NCBI GenBank assembly: GCA_937864005.1
Contig: CALMIL010000117.1
Span: 1 to 39,707, forward strand
Origin: an uncultured Burkholderiales bacterium
GTDB taxonomy: Bacteria; Pseudomonadota; Gammaproteobacteria; Burkholderiales; Burkholderiaceae_C
DNA length: 39,707 nt
Reading direction: 5' to 3'
The notes beneath the pieces were generated by a model. The model was not told the origin of the DNA, did no database searches, and saw nothing but the letters and a program-made list of their open reading frames with translations. Both the position numbers and the translations under genes were made by a program. Shown piece after piece: positions 18,329 to 26,442 of the stretch; the stretch's first letter is position 1; every line of letters begins with the position of its first letter.

Positions 18329-20254
18329 TCACAAAGCGTAGCGCAACACGAGGCCGTAGGACAGGCAGGCCCACATCAGCACGAACAGCGGTGCCCCGAC
18401 GCGCACGAAATCGCCGAAGCGGTAGCCGCCCGCGTTCATCACGAGCAGGTTGGTCTGATAGCCCATCGGCGTCATGTACGAGAGGTTGCAGCCGAAGAGG
18501 ACGGCGATGACGAAGGGCTCGGGCGCGACGCCGAGCGAGCGCGCGAGCTCGACGGCGAGCGGCGTTCCGATCGCGGCGGCCGCGTTGTTGGAGACGAAAT
18601 TCGTCAGCACCCCGAGCAGGCCCATCAGCAGCGCCAGCACCCAGGCCGGGCTCAGGCCGCTTGCAACCTCGGCCAGCAGCCGCGCGAGCCACGCCGTCGC
18701 GCCGGTCACGTCGAGCGCGTCGCCGAGCGCGAGGCTCGCGGCGACGAGCAGCACGACCTTGACCGATAGCGACTGCGTCACATCCTGCAGCGACAGGCAG
18801 CGCGTGGCGAGCAGGAACAGCACGCCGCCGAGCGCGGCAAGCGAGATCGGCAACATCTTGGTCGCCGCCAGCACGACGACGGCGGCCATCGCCAGCAGCG
18901 CGATGCCCGCCTTGTCCTGACGCGGCAAGGCATAGCGCTCGTCGAGCAGCAGGCCGAAGCCGTCGCGCTGGACCTGGCGGATCGCATCGCTCTCGCCCTG
19001 CAGCAGCAGGATGTCGCCGGCGTGGATCCGGCGCTCGGTCAGGTTCTCGCGCTCGAAGCCTTCGTGCACCTCGCGCGGCCGCAGGCCGACGACGATCGTG
19101 CCGTAGCGCTCGGCGATCCGCTCCTGGCGCACGCTGCGCAGCACGAGCGGCGAAGCCGGCGTGACGATCATCTGCGCCACCACCGCCGACGACGCCGACT
19201 TCTTCTCGTCCTTGTCCGGCTTCTCGGCCTTCGCTGCCGCCTGCGGCCCGGCGCTCGATCCGGCATCCGCCGCTGCCTGGGCGTCGGCAGCCGCCGTCGC
19301 CGCGTCATCGTCCTGCGCGTCGACGCCGTGCAGCGCGGCATGCAGGCTGGCCTCGAAATCCTTCAGATTGGCCGCCGTATCCTGCACCAGCAGGCGGTCG
19401 CCGGCACGCAGCGTGACCGACGGCAGCCGCGCCATGGCACGCCCGCCACGCCGCAGTTCGATCAGGTGCAGCCGCCCGCCGGTCGCGCTCAGGGCCTCGC
19501 GCAGCGGGCGGCCGTCGAGCCACGCAGCTTCTTCGACCCAGATCTCGGCATCGAACACCTGCTCGGACAATCCCTCGGCCGGGGGCTGCACGTGCGCGAG
19601 CAGGCGCGGCGCGACGAGCCATAGATAGAGCAGCGCCGGCACGGCCGCCGCGGCGACGATCGGATAGAAGCCGAAGACGCCGAACGGGCCCGCGCCGAGC
19701 GCCACCGCAAGCGAAACGACGATCAGGTTGGTCGAGGTGCCGATCGTCGTCGCCATGCCGCCGATCAGCACCGCATAGTTCATCGGGATCAGCATCCTGC
19801 CGGCCGGTACCTTGGCGCGCGCGGCCGAGGCGAGGATGAGCGGGATCAGCAGCACGACGAGCGGTGTATCGTTGATGAAGCCACTGACCGCACATGCGCC
19901 GACCAGCAGCGCGAGCAGCGCCAACTGCGGCCTGGCGCCGAACAGCCCCGACAGGCGGCGCGCCGCCGGCTCGAGCGCGCCGGTGACGACCAGACCCTGG
20001 CCGACGATCATCAGGCCGCAGATCGCGATCAGCGCCGGATGACCGAAGCCGGCGAAGAAGCGCAGCGGGTCGACCGTCCCCTGCGCCGTCCGAAGCGGCG
20101 CCCATTCGAACCCGAGCGGCAACGCGACGAGGATGACGAGGCACACCGTCGTCATCTCCCAGCGGTCCCGGATGAAGAGCGCGAAGACGATCACGGTGAA
20201 GACGAGCACCGCGATACCGTGCGCGCCGAGCCCGCTGCCCGCCGTGCCGATCAA
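18329..20254 (-). CDS. SLC13/DASS-type permease with two RCK-C (TrkA-C) domains
   Basis: About 641 residues. Two membrane halves flank a cytosolic insert. Half one, residues about 12-220, contains SGFINDTPLVVLLIPLIL and GGMATTIGTSTNLIVV. Half two, about 425-640, contains LTNFVSNNAAAAIGTPLAVE and NLSYMTPMGYQTNLLVM. These paired SNT-type substrate loops define the ion transporter/DASS fold. The insert has two TrkA-C domains (LRAGDRLLVQDTAANLKDF; IHAGDILLLQGESDAI) separated by an Ala/Asp/Lys-rich linker of about 45 residues. Relatives carry sulfate, dicarboxylates or other anions with Na+; the substrate is not readable here. The start is inferred as TTG 20254, overlapping the channel stop (TTGA), because the next ATG would remove the first helix. 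Confidence 0.88.
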   Translation of the reverse strand: MIGTAGSGLGAHGIAVLVFTVIVFALFIRDRWEMTTVCLVILVALPLGFEWAPLRTAQGTVDPLRFFAGFGHPALIAICGLMIVGQGLVVTGALEPAARRLSGLFGARPQLALLALLVGACAVSGFINDTPLVVLLIPLILASAARAKVPAGRMLIPMNYAVLIGGMATTIGTSTNLIVVSLAVALGAGPFGVFGFYPIVAAAAVPALLYLWLVAPRLLAHVQPPAEGLSEQVFDAEIWVEEAAWLDGRPLREALSATGGRLHLIELRRGGRAMARLPSVTLRAGDRLLVQDTAANLKDFEASLHAALHGVDAQDDDAATAAADAQAAADAGSSAGPQAAAKAEKPDKDEKKSASSAVVAQMIVTPASPLVLRSVRQERIAERYGTIVVGLRPREVHEGFERENLTERRIHAGDILLLQGESDAIRQVQRDGFGLLLDERYALPRQDKAGIALLAMAAVVVLAATKMLPISLAALGGVLFLLATRCLSLQDVTQSLSVKVVLLVAASLALGDALDVTGATAWLARLLAEVASGLSPAWVLALLMGLLGVLTNFVSNNAAAAIGTPLAVELARSLGVAPEPFVIAVLFGCNLSYMTPMGYQTNLLVMNAGGYRFGDFVRVGAPLFVLMWACLSYGLVLRYAL

Positions 20255-21945
20255 GCCGCCTCCAGCGCCGCCGTGGCGGCGTCCGGCGCCGGCGGCAGCG
20301 CCGGCAGGGCATGCGAGATCACGAGCCCGCGCATCGCAAAGCGCGCGTGGGCGCGGCCGCAGAAGAGAATCCGGTCGCCGGGTTCGAGCGCGGTGTCGAG
20401 CGCCGGCAGCAGTTCGCGCGACGGCCCGCGCTGCAGCAGCAGCGGCACGGCGTGCTCGAATCCGGTGCCGGGATCGGCACGCAGCATCAGGCGGGCGATC
20501 GTCACGCACTCGCGGCGGCCGAGCGCGTCGCTCACCGTCGGCGCGGCAAGCGGCGTGCATTCGATCGACCAGGGCTCGACGATCTCGTCGCCGATCACCT
20601 CGCGCATGCGGGCGAGCAGCGCCGCGGCCCAGGCCTCGTCCTGATCGCGCGCCAGGCGCAGGAAGGTCCAGAGCTGCGGCGTACGGATCACGCGCAGCAC
20701 CTCGGCGGCGATCACGTAGCCGCTGAGCGTGACGAGATCGACGGGCGCGGCCCGGAAGACCGCCGCGTTGCGGCGCCGCACCTCGCGCGCGATGATGAAG
20801 ATGCGCTTGTTCAGCGCGCGCCCGGCGAGCGCGATCGCCAGGTTGTCGCTGTCGAGCGGCGTCGCGGCGACGAGCGCCGTCGCGTGCTCGATATCGGCGG
20901 CGCGCAGCACGGCCGGATCGGTCGGATCGCCGCGCACCGAATTGCGGGCGTCGCAGCTGGCGTCGAGTTCGGAGGCGACGACGACGGTCTCGACGTCGAG
21001 GCGCTCCAGATGCCGCCGCAGGGCGAGCGTGAACGGACCGAAGCCGCACAGCAGCCAGCGGCCGCGCGGCAGCTTCTGGACATCGTCGAACGCGGTGCCG
21101 GTCTGCGTCGTCAGGCTCTCGTAGATCACGTGCAGGCTGGGCGTGCGGATCGACAGTGCGACACGCTCGGCGAAGGTATCGTCGGGGTTGATCAGATAGT
21201 CGGCACCCGAGGCCGCCATGCGCGCGTGCGAGGCGTGGTCGCGCACCGCGCACAGCACCGGCAGCTCCGGATTCAGCAGCCGCGCGGTGAGCGCGATCTT
21301 GATATTCACGTGGTCGTCGCCGGTCAGCGCGACGACGCCGGCGCATTTCGGATGCGTCAGCCCGGCCAGGACCAGCGTCTTCGGATCGCTCGCGTCGCCC
21401 GCCAGCGTCGGCACATGGATCGTCAGGTCCTCGATATCGACCGAGTCGGCGCGCGCGGCATCGATCTCGACGACGACGAGGCGCCGGCCGTCCTCGGTCA
21501 GCTCGCGCGCGACCCGGCTGCCGGCGTCGTCGTAGCCGCAGATCAGGTGGAACGGTTCGCGCAGGCGCCGCACCGCGCGCTCGACCCTGCCTTCGTGCAG
21601 GATGCGGCGAAAGACCGGGTCCTGCAGCACGCCGAACGACGCCCCGAGCGCGTACAGCCAGGAGACGACCGTCGCGTACATCGCGAAGGTCCCCCACAGC
21701 CGCTGCAGATCGGAGAACGGGTGCGGGATCTCGCCCAGGCCGATCGTCGTGCCGAGGATGCTGACGAAGTAGAAGGCCTGCAGGAAGCTCATCGTCCACG
21801 GCCGGCCCTGCGGATCGACGCCCGGCACGAGCGTGAAGCCCAGAACCGCGACCGCGTAGACCAGCACCACCACCGCGAGCGGAAAGCGCAGCCGGCGCAG
21901 CAGGATGAAGAGGCCGAAGCGGCTTCGGCCCGATCCGCCGTTCAC
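20251..21945 (-). CDS. Two-helix ion channel with tandem RCK/TrkA-N domains, TIGLGE filter
   Basis: A 564-residue protein with an N-terminal Pfam ion-channel-2-like pore (residues about 20-110): helix 1 LAVVVLVYAVAVLGFTLV, a pore loop, then helix 2. The selectivity-filter region reads ILGTTIGLGEIPHPF (T67-I-G-L-G-E72) instead of the K+ channel consensus TVGYGD. Two RCK domains follow, with dinucleotide-fold starts at ICGYDDAGSRVAREL (about 135) and LCGFGPFTLALRRHL (about 290). The overall plan is that of MthK/GsuK-like channels with both RCK modules in one chain. The start is GTG 21945, which overlaps the stop of a 27-codon frame (GTGA). It is coupled downstream to the SLC13 gene by TTGA. Probable K+ or cation channel gated by a cytosolic ligand; selectivity uncertain. 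Confidence 0.85.
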   Translation of the reverse strand: MNGGSGRSRFGLFILLRRLRFPLAVVVLVYAVAVLGFTLVPGVDPQGRPWTMSFLQAFYFVSILGTTIGLGEIPHPFSDLQRLWGTFAMYATVVSWLYALGASFGVLQDPVFRRILHEGRVERAVRRLREPFHLICGYDDAGSRVARELTEDGRRLVVVEIDAARADSVDIEDLTIHVPTLAGDASDPKTLVLAGLTHPKCAGVVALTGDDHVNIKIALTARLLNPELPVLCAVRDHASHARMAASGADYLINPDDTFAERVALSIRTPSLHVIYESLTTQTGTAFDDVQKLPRGRWLLCGFGPFTLALRRHLERLDVETVVVASELDASCDARNSVRGDPTDPAVLRAADIEHATALVAATPLDSDNLAIALAGRALNKRIFIIAREVRRRNAAVFRAAPVDLVTLSGYVIAAEVLRVIRTPQLWTFLRLARDQDEAWAAALLARMREVIGDEIVEPWSIECTPLAAPTVSDALGRRECVTIARLMLRADPGTGFEHAVPLLLQRGPSRELLPALDTALEPGDRILFCGRAHARFAMRGLVISHALPALPPAPDAATAALEAA

Positions 21946-22025
21946 GGCGGCGCCCTACGGCGCTGCGCACCGGTCCCCCCGAGGGGGAGCGAGCACGTCT
22001 TCGGGCGGCCGGGCGACGCGGTCAT
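21942..22025 (-). CDS. Candidate 27-residue minicistron in the second repeat unit
   Basis: ATG 22025 overlaps the previous minicistron stop (ATGA). The 27-codon frame ends at TGA 21942-21944, which overlaps the GTG start of the channel gene (GTGA). The peptide starts MTASPGRPKTCSLPLGG and is nearly identical to the preceding one for 20 residues. Because the repeat period is 80 bp, which is not a multiple of 3, each unit resets the frame through its own stop/start overlap. Coding function is doubtful; a coupling role is more plausible. Confidence 0.3.
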   Translation of the reverse strand: MTASPGRPKTCSLPLGGTGAQRRRAPP

Positions 22026-22105
22026 TGCAGCCCCCAACGGCGCTTCGCACCGGTCCCCCCGAGGGGGAGCGAGCCCGTCTTCGGGCGGCCGGGCGACGGG
22101 CTCAT
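21946..22105 (-). repeat. Two tandem 80-bp hairpin-rich repeat units
   Basis: Units 22026-22105 and 21946-22025 (read on the minus strand) are near identical over about 70 bp, with a handful of substitutions clustered at the unit ends. Each can form three hairpins. The first is GCCCG-AAGA-CGGGC; it is perfect in the first unit and has one mismatch in the second. The second is CCCCC-TC-GGGGG. The third is CGGTGC-GNA-GCGCCG, with a G-U pair. Both units begin with ATGA. I recall similar C-rich/G-rich hairpin repeats after stop codons in other Burkholderiales genomes, so these may belong to a dispersed REP-like family; no further copy is seen in this window. Confidence 0.85.
22022..22105 (-). CDS. 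Candidate 27-residue minicistron in the first repeat unit
   Basis: ATG 22105 overlaps the stop of the DUF6394-like gene (ATGA). The frame runs 27 codons and ends in TGA 22022-22024, which overlaps the next ATG. The peptide starts MSPSPGRPKTGSLPLGG and is rich in Gly, Pro, Ser and Arg. It has no independent ribosome-binding site and no known homologue. Translation, if any, would come from re-initiation by ribosomes leaving the upstream gene. It may simply be a by-product of how the repeat inserted. Confidence 0.3.
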   Translation of the reverse strand: MSPSPGRPKTGSLPLGGTGAKRRWGLQ

Positions 22106-22482
22106 CGGCGCAGGTTCGCCATCTCGATCACGAGCAGCACGACCGACACCACATTGGCCACCAGCGCCCCGGTCGCGAGCGAGACGACGGTCGAGGTCTG
22201 GTGCGAACTCATGGCGACGCCGAGATGGTTGTAGATGCCCCACGCAACGGCGGCGGCGATGAGTTGCAGGTCGGCGACCAGGCTCGTCGCGAGCATCGTC
22301 GATCCGACCGGTGAGCGGTCGCCGAATTTCATGATCGTCGCGATCAGGTTGACGACGATCGCGGCGAACAACTCGTAGACGTTGTGGTGCGCGATGTCGC
22401 CGATGTCGCCGGCGACGAAGCCGACATTCAGCGTCAGCGCCAGAACGATGACGAAGGCGAACAGGACGCGCTCTGTGCTCAT
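22102..22482 (-). CDS. Small four-helix membrane protein, DUF6394-like
   Basis: A 126-residue protein with about four hydrophobic helices, roughly at residues 5-25, 38-55, 62-85 and 98-122. Distinctive segments are LTLNVGFVAGDI, HHNVYELFAAIVVNLIATI and KFGDRSPVG, followed by ATSLVADLQLIAAA. I recall this pattern as the DUF6394 family, found near K+ channels and SLC13 permeases in betaproteobacteria, but cannot check. Start ATG 22482 follows AGGAAA. It is the first gene of the minus-strand cluster leading through the two repeat minicistrons into the channel, SLC13 permease and Usp genes. Function unknown; an accessory subunit for the channel or permease is a reasonable guess from linkage. It lies 90 bp downstream of queA. 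Confidence 0.82.
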   Translation of the reverse strand: MSTERVLFAFVIVLALTLNVGFVAGDIGDIAHHNVYELFAAIVVNLIATIMKFGDRSPVGSTMLATSLVADLQLIAAAVAWGIYNHLGVAMSSHQTSTVVSLATGALVANVVSVVLLVIEMANLRR

Positions 22483-22572
22483 TGGGTTTCCTGCGGGGTT
22501 GTGGCGCTGCGACGGCCAAGTCTATGCGCGCGGCGCCCGGATTGCGCGGCGCGCGCCGGGCGGTGCGCCGCT

Positions 22573-23631
22573 TCAGCCGGCCCGCGCCAGCAGCATCGCG
22601 TCGCCGTAGCTGAAGAAGCGGTAGCGCGACGACACCGCATGGGCGTAGAGCGCGCGGATGCGCGCGTGGCCGGCGAATGCAGCGACCAGCATCAAGAGCG
22701 TGCTGCGCGGCAGATGAAAGTTCGTCACCAGGCGGTCGACGACGCGAAACTCGAAGCCCGGCGTGATGAAGATGTCGGTCTCGCGCGCGCCGGGCTGCAC
22801 GCGGCCCGGTCCGCCAAGCGCCGCCGACTCGAGCGCGCGCAGCGTCGTCGTGCCGACCGCGACGATGCGCCCGCCGCGCGCGCGCGCGGCATCGATCGCG
22901 GCGGCCGTCGCGGCCGGAATCTCGAACCATTCGCTGTGCATGCGGTGGGCGGCAAGATCCGCGCCGCGCACCGGCTGGAAGGTGCCGGCGCCGACGTGCA
23001 ACGTGAGGCTCGCGCGCGCCACGCCGCGCGCCGCGATCGCGTCGAGCAGCGCGGCATCGAAGTGCAGCGATGCGGTCGGCGCCGCGACCGCGCCCGGGCG
23101 CGCCGCGAAGACGCTCTGGTAGCGCCGCTCGTCGTCGGCCGTATCGGTATGCGTGATATAGGGCGGCAGCGGCACGTGACCGAAGCGTTCGAGCAGCGCG
23201 AAGGGCTCGCCCGGCAGGCGCAGGCGAAAGAGTTCGCCGCCCGCGCCGCCGCGGCCGAGCACTTCGGCGTCGAGCGGCGCACCGCCGTCGGGCGCGTGAA
23301 AGACGATCGCGCCGCCCGCGCGCGGCGGCTTGCTCGCGCGCAGATGGCACAGCACCTCATGCCCCGGCAACACGCGCTCGACGAGCGCCTCGACCGCCCC
23401 GCCGCTCGGCTTCGCGCCGAGCAGGCGCGCCTTGATGACGCGCGTATCGTTGACGACGAGCAGATCGCCGGGATCGAGCAGCGACGGCAGCTCGACAAAG
23501 CGGCGATCGACCGCCACCGCCGCGCGGGCGTCGAGCAGACGCGACGCGCTGCGCTCGGGCGCGGGGTACTGCGCGATCAGCTCGGGCGGCAGCGCGAAAT
23601 CGAAATCGGCGAGCGTGTAGTTCGATGGCAT
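22573..23631 (-). CDS. queA: S-adenosylmethionine:tRNA ribosyltransferase-isomerase
   Basis: A 352-residue enzyme that transfers the ribosyl moiety of SAM to preQ1-modified tRNA, giving epoxyqueuosine. Signatures are the N-terminus [48 protein letters not shown] and the C-terminal [13 protein letters not shown]. Start ATG 23631 gives this standard N-terminus. Length matches the family (about 350). It is divergent from recG across 59 bp that contain a small hairpin (CCGGCGA/TCGCCGG, 23654-23671), so the two genes may share a compact control region. tgt, the preceding pathway enzyme, is at 10448-11587. Confidence 0.96.
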   Translation of the reverse strand: MPSNYTLADFDFALPPELIAQYPAPERSASRLLDARAAVAVDRRFVELPSLLDPGDLLVVNDTRVIKARLLGAKPSGGAVEALVERVLPGHEVLCHLRASKPPRAGGAIVFHAPDGGAPLDAEVLGRGGAGGELFRLRLPGEPFALLERFGHVPLPPYITHTDTADDERRYQSVFAARPGAVAAPTASLHFDAALLDAIAARGVARASLTLHVGAGTFQPVRGADLAAHRMHSEWFEIPAATAAAIDAARARGGRIVAVGTTTLRALESAALGGPGRVQPGARETDIFITPGFEFRVVDRLVTNFHLPRSTLLMLVAAFAGHARIRALYAHAVSSRYRFFSYGDAMLLARAG

Positions 23632-23690
23632 CCGCAGAGGAGCTGGTGCGGCCCCGGCGAGGGTTCGCCGGTCAGAGGCAGAATTGTTCC

Positions 23691-25751
23691 ATGCCCGCCG
23701 CCGCGCCCGCCGACCACAAGCCAAGGAGCGGCCCTCAGCGCGCGATGCAAAAGCTCGGCCTGGTGCGCGATATCGACCTCGCGCTGCACCTGCCGTTGCG
23801 CTACGAGGACGAGACGCGGCTCGTCGCGATCGCCGATACGCGCGACGGCGATGTGGCGCAGGTCGAGGGCCGCGTCATCGACAGCCGCATCGAGCAGCGC
23901 GCGCGGCGCCAGCTGCAGGTGCGCATCGACGACGGCAGCGACGAGCTGCTGCTGCGCTTCCTGCATTTCTACCCGTCGCAGCAGAAGACGCTCGCGGTCG
24001 GCGCCCGCGTTCGGGTGCGCGGCGAGGTGCGCGGCGGCTTCGCCGGCCGCGAGATGGTGCACCCGGCATTCAAGGCGGTGACCGAAGACACCCCGCTCGC
24101 GACCGAACTCACGCCCGTCTATCCGGCGAGCGCGCAGCTGCCGCAGGCCTACCTGCGCAAGGCGATCGGCGCGGCGCTCGGGCGCGCGCCGCTGGACGAA
24201 GTGCTGCCCGCGGGCACGCTGCCGCCCGGGCTGCCGAGCCTGCGCGAGGCGCTAGCCCATCTGCATCACCCGCGCCCGCAGACGCGGCTTGCGACCCTCG
24301 AAGACCGCAGCCACCCCGCATGGCAGCGGCTCGCGTTCGACGAGCTGCTCGCCCAGCAGCTGTCGCAGCTGCAGGCGCAGCGCGCGCGGGCGGCGCTGCG
24401 CGCGCCGTCGCTCGCGGCGCGCGCCGGCGGGCGGCACGAGGCGCTGCTGGGCGCGCTGCCGTTCGCGCTGACCCGCGCGCAGCAGCGCGCCTGCGCCGAG
24501 ATCGCCGCCGACCTCGCGCGCGCGCAGCCGATGCACCGCCTGCTGCAGGGCGACGTCGGTTCGGGCAAGACGGTCGTCGCCGCGCTCGCCGCGCTGATCG
24601 CGATCGATGCCGGCTGGCAGTGCGCGCTGATGGCGCCGACCGAGATCCTCGCCGAGCAGCATTTCGGCAAGCTCGTCGGCTGGCTGCAGCCGCTGGGCGT
24701 GCAGGTCGCCTGGCTCACCGGCAGCCACAAGGGCAAGGCGCGCAAGGCGATGCTCGCAAGCCTTGCCGACGGCAGCGCACAGCTCGTCGTCGGCACCCAT
24801 GCGGTGATCCAGGAGGGCGTCGCCTTCCGCCGCCTCGGCCTTGCGATCGTCGACGAGCAGCACCGCTTCGGCGTCGAGCAGCGCCTGGCGCTGCGCCGCA
24901 AGCTCGCGCGCCAAGGCGACGCCGCGCTCGAACCGCACCTGCTGATGATGAGCGCGACGCCGATTCCGCGCACGCTCGCGATGACCTACTACGCCGACCT
25001 GGACGTGAGCACGATCGACGAACTGCCGCCCGGGCGCATGCCGGTCGCGACCCGGCTCTTTGCCGAGACCCGGCGCGCCGCGGTGATCGACCGCATCCGC
25101 GACGAGGTGGCGCGCGGCCGGCAGGTCTACTGGGTCTGCCCGCTGATCGAAGCGAGCGAGACGCTGGACCTGCAAAACGCTACCGAGGCACACGCCGAAC
25201 TGCAAACCGCGCTGCCCGACGCCGAGGTCGGCCTGCTGCACGGCCGCATGGCGGCCGCCGAGAAGGCGGCCGTGATGGCGCGCTTCGCGGCCGGGCAGAC
25301 GGCGCTGCTGGTGGCGACGACGGTGATCGAGGTCGGTGTCGACGTGCCCAATGCATCGCTGATGGTGATCGAGCACGCCGAGCGCTTCGGCCTGTCGCAA
25401 CTGCACCAGCTGCGCGGCCGCGTCGGCCGCGGCGCGGTCGCCAGCACCTGCGTGCTGCTCTATACGGCGCCGCTCGGCGCGGCGGCCAAGTCGCGCCTGA
25501 AGGCGATGCTCGAGACGCAGGACGGTTTCGAGATCGCGCGCCGCGACCTCGAGATCCGCGGCCCGGGCGAATTCATGGGCGCGCGCCAGTCGGGCGACGC
25601 GCTGCTGCGGTTTGCCGATCTGGCGCAAGACAGTGCACTGCTGCTGCAGGCGCGCAGCGCAGCGCCGATATTGCTCGAACGCCACCCGGACGCCGCCGCG
25701 CGCCACGTCGAGCGCTGGCTCGCGAGCCGGGCCGAATTCATGAAGGCCTAG
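23691..25751 (+). CDS. recG: ATP-dependent DNA helicase RecG
   Basis: A 686-residue superfamily 2 helicase that remodels stalled replication forks and Holliday junctions. The N-terminal wedge/OB domain (residues about 15-140) begins [20 protein letters not shown]. The helicase core has Walker A GDVGSGKT at about 287-294, a DEQH Walker B (IVDEQHRFG) at about 388, [11 protein letters not shown], and in the second RecA domain [14 protein letters not shown] and QLRGRVGRG. The C-terminal TRG-containing region follows. Start ATG 23691 fits the usual length. It is divergent from queA. oxyR follows on the same strand with a small opposing gene in between; recG-oxyR adjacency is common in betaproteobacteria. 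Confidence 0.97.
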   Translation: MPAAAPADHKPRSGPQRAMQKLGLVRDIDLALHLPLRYEDETRLVAIADTRDGDVAQVEGRVIDSRIEQRARRQLQVRIDDGSDELLLRFLHFYPSQQKTLAVGARVRVRGEVRGGFAGREMVHPAFKAVTEDTPLATELTPVYPASAQLPQAYLRKAIGAALGRAPLDEVLPAGTLPPGLPSLREALAHLHHPRPQTRLATLEDRSHPAWQRLAFDELLAQQLSQLQAQRARAALRAPSLAARAGGRHEALLGALPFALTRAQQRACAEIAADLARAQPMHRLLQGDVGSGKTVVAALAALIAIDAGWQCALMAPTEILAEQHFGKLVGWLQPLGVQVAWLTGSHKGKARKAMLASLADGSAQLVVGTHAVIQEGVAFRRLGLAIVDEQHRFGVEQRLALRRKLARQGDAALEPHLLMMSATPIPRTLAMTYYADLDVSTIDELPPGRMPVATRLFAETRRAAVIDRIRDEVARGRQVYWVCPLIEASETLDLQNATEAHAELQTALPDAEVGLLHGRMAAAEKAAVMARFAAGQTALLVATTVIEVGVDVPNASLMVIEHAERFGLSQLHQLRGRVGRGAVASTCVLLYTAPLGAAAKSRLKAMLETQDGFEIARRDLEIRGPGEFMGARQSGDALLRFADLAQDSALLLQARSAAPILLERHPDAAARHVERWLASRAEFMKA

Positions 25752-25768
25752 TACAGCGACCCGGCCCG

Positions 25769-26212
25769 TCAGCGGCGGACGACGATCACCTGCTCGCCGC
25801 CATGACGATAGCGGCCCCACCCCGGAGCCGGCGCCACGCGGTAGACCGGCTGCGGCACGTAGACGACGCGCGGCGCCCCATAGACGATCGGCGCCGGCCG
25901 GTAGTAGGTGACCGCCGGCGGGTAGTAGACCGGCGCCGGCACGACATAGGCCGGCGGCGGCGCGTAGTAGACAGGCGCGGCGGCCACGTAGCCCGGCCCC
26001 GCTCGGGCAGCGATGTCGGCACCGGTGATCGCGCCGATCACGCCGCCGACGGCAGCGCCGTTCGCGCCGTTCACCGAGTGGCCGATCAGCGCGCCGACAC
26101 CGCCGCCGATCAGCGCGCCGAGCGCCGGATTTGCCTGCGCCGATGCGCTGGCCGGGACCACCGCGAACGCCGCCGTGGCGAGTGCGGCGGCGGCAATCGA
26201 TCGATCGAGCAT
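25769..26212 (-). CDS. Secreted glycine-zipper protein
   Basis: A 147-residue exported protein. The signal peptide (MLDRSIAAAALATAAFAVVP, cleavage probably after ASA) is followed by a glycine-zipper segment (ALGALIGGGVGALIGHSVNG, then AAVGGVIGAITGADIAA) that could form a membrane-associated hairpin. The remainder is Pro/Tyr/Val-rich (repeated APVYYAPPP-like units) and ends basic. This resembles YMGG-like/glycine-zipper envelope proteins of unknown function. Start ATG 26212 is chosen for its AAGGAG ribosome-binding site and signal peptide; the frame upstream is not signal-like. It converges on recG (17 bp) and diverges from oxyR over 230 bp, so OxyR control is possible, although I see no clear OxyR ATAG/CTAT motif there. 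Confidence 0.82.
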   Translation of the reverse strand: MLDRSIAAAALATAAFAVVPASASAQANPALGALIGGGVGALIGHSVNGANGAAVGGVIGAITGADIAARAGPGYVAAAPVYYAPPPAYVVPAPVYYPPAVTYYRPAPIVYGAPRVVYVPQPVYRVAPAPGWGRYRHGGEQVIVVRR

Positions 26213-26442
26213 GACGAACTCCTTGCAGTGCGGATTGCCGCCGGCCGGGCCGGCGAGCGCTTCGAGCCGGCCGATGGCGCAGCCTGCCGCGCCAAATCCC
26301 GACTCCCGGATCTCTAACGCGCGACACACCGTTTCGGTGGTCACGGCAGGAAATCTTTACATCCGGGCCGGGTGCGGCATTCGCGGCGCCGCGGCGGCGT
26401 CCGCCCCGGCGCGGCGAAGCGACGGGGCACAATCCGCCCATC

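Noticed and set aside
18329..21970. A single 1213-codon frame covering both the SLC13 permease and the channel
   Set aside because: The channel is encoded in another frame (20251-21945) with clear pore and RCK motifs. The long frame upstream of 20254 is its Arg-rich shadow, so no fusion protein exists.
21946..22105. CRISPR-like repeats
   Set aside because: There are only two units, directly abutting with no spacers, and no cas genes nearby.
21946..22105. Rho-independent terminator between the DUF6394-like gene and the channel
   Set aside because: The hairpins lack T-tracts and the start/stop overlaps argue for continuous translation through the region.
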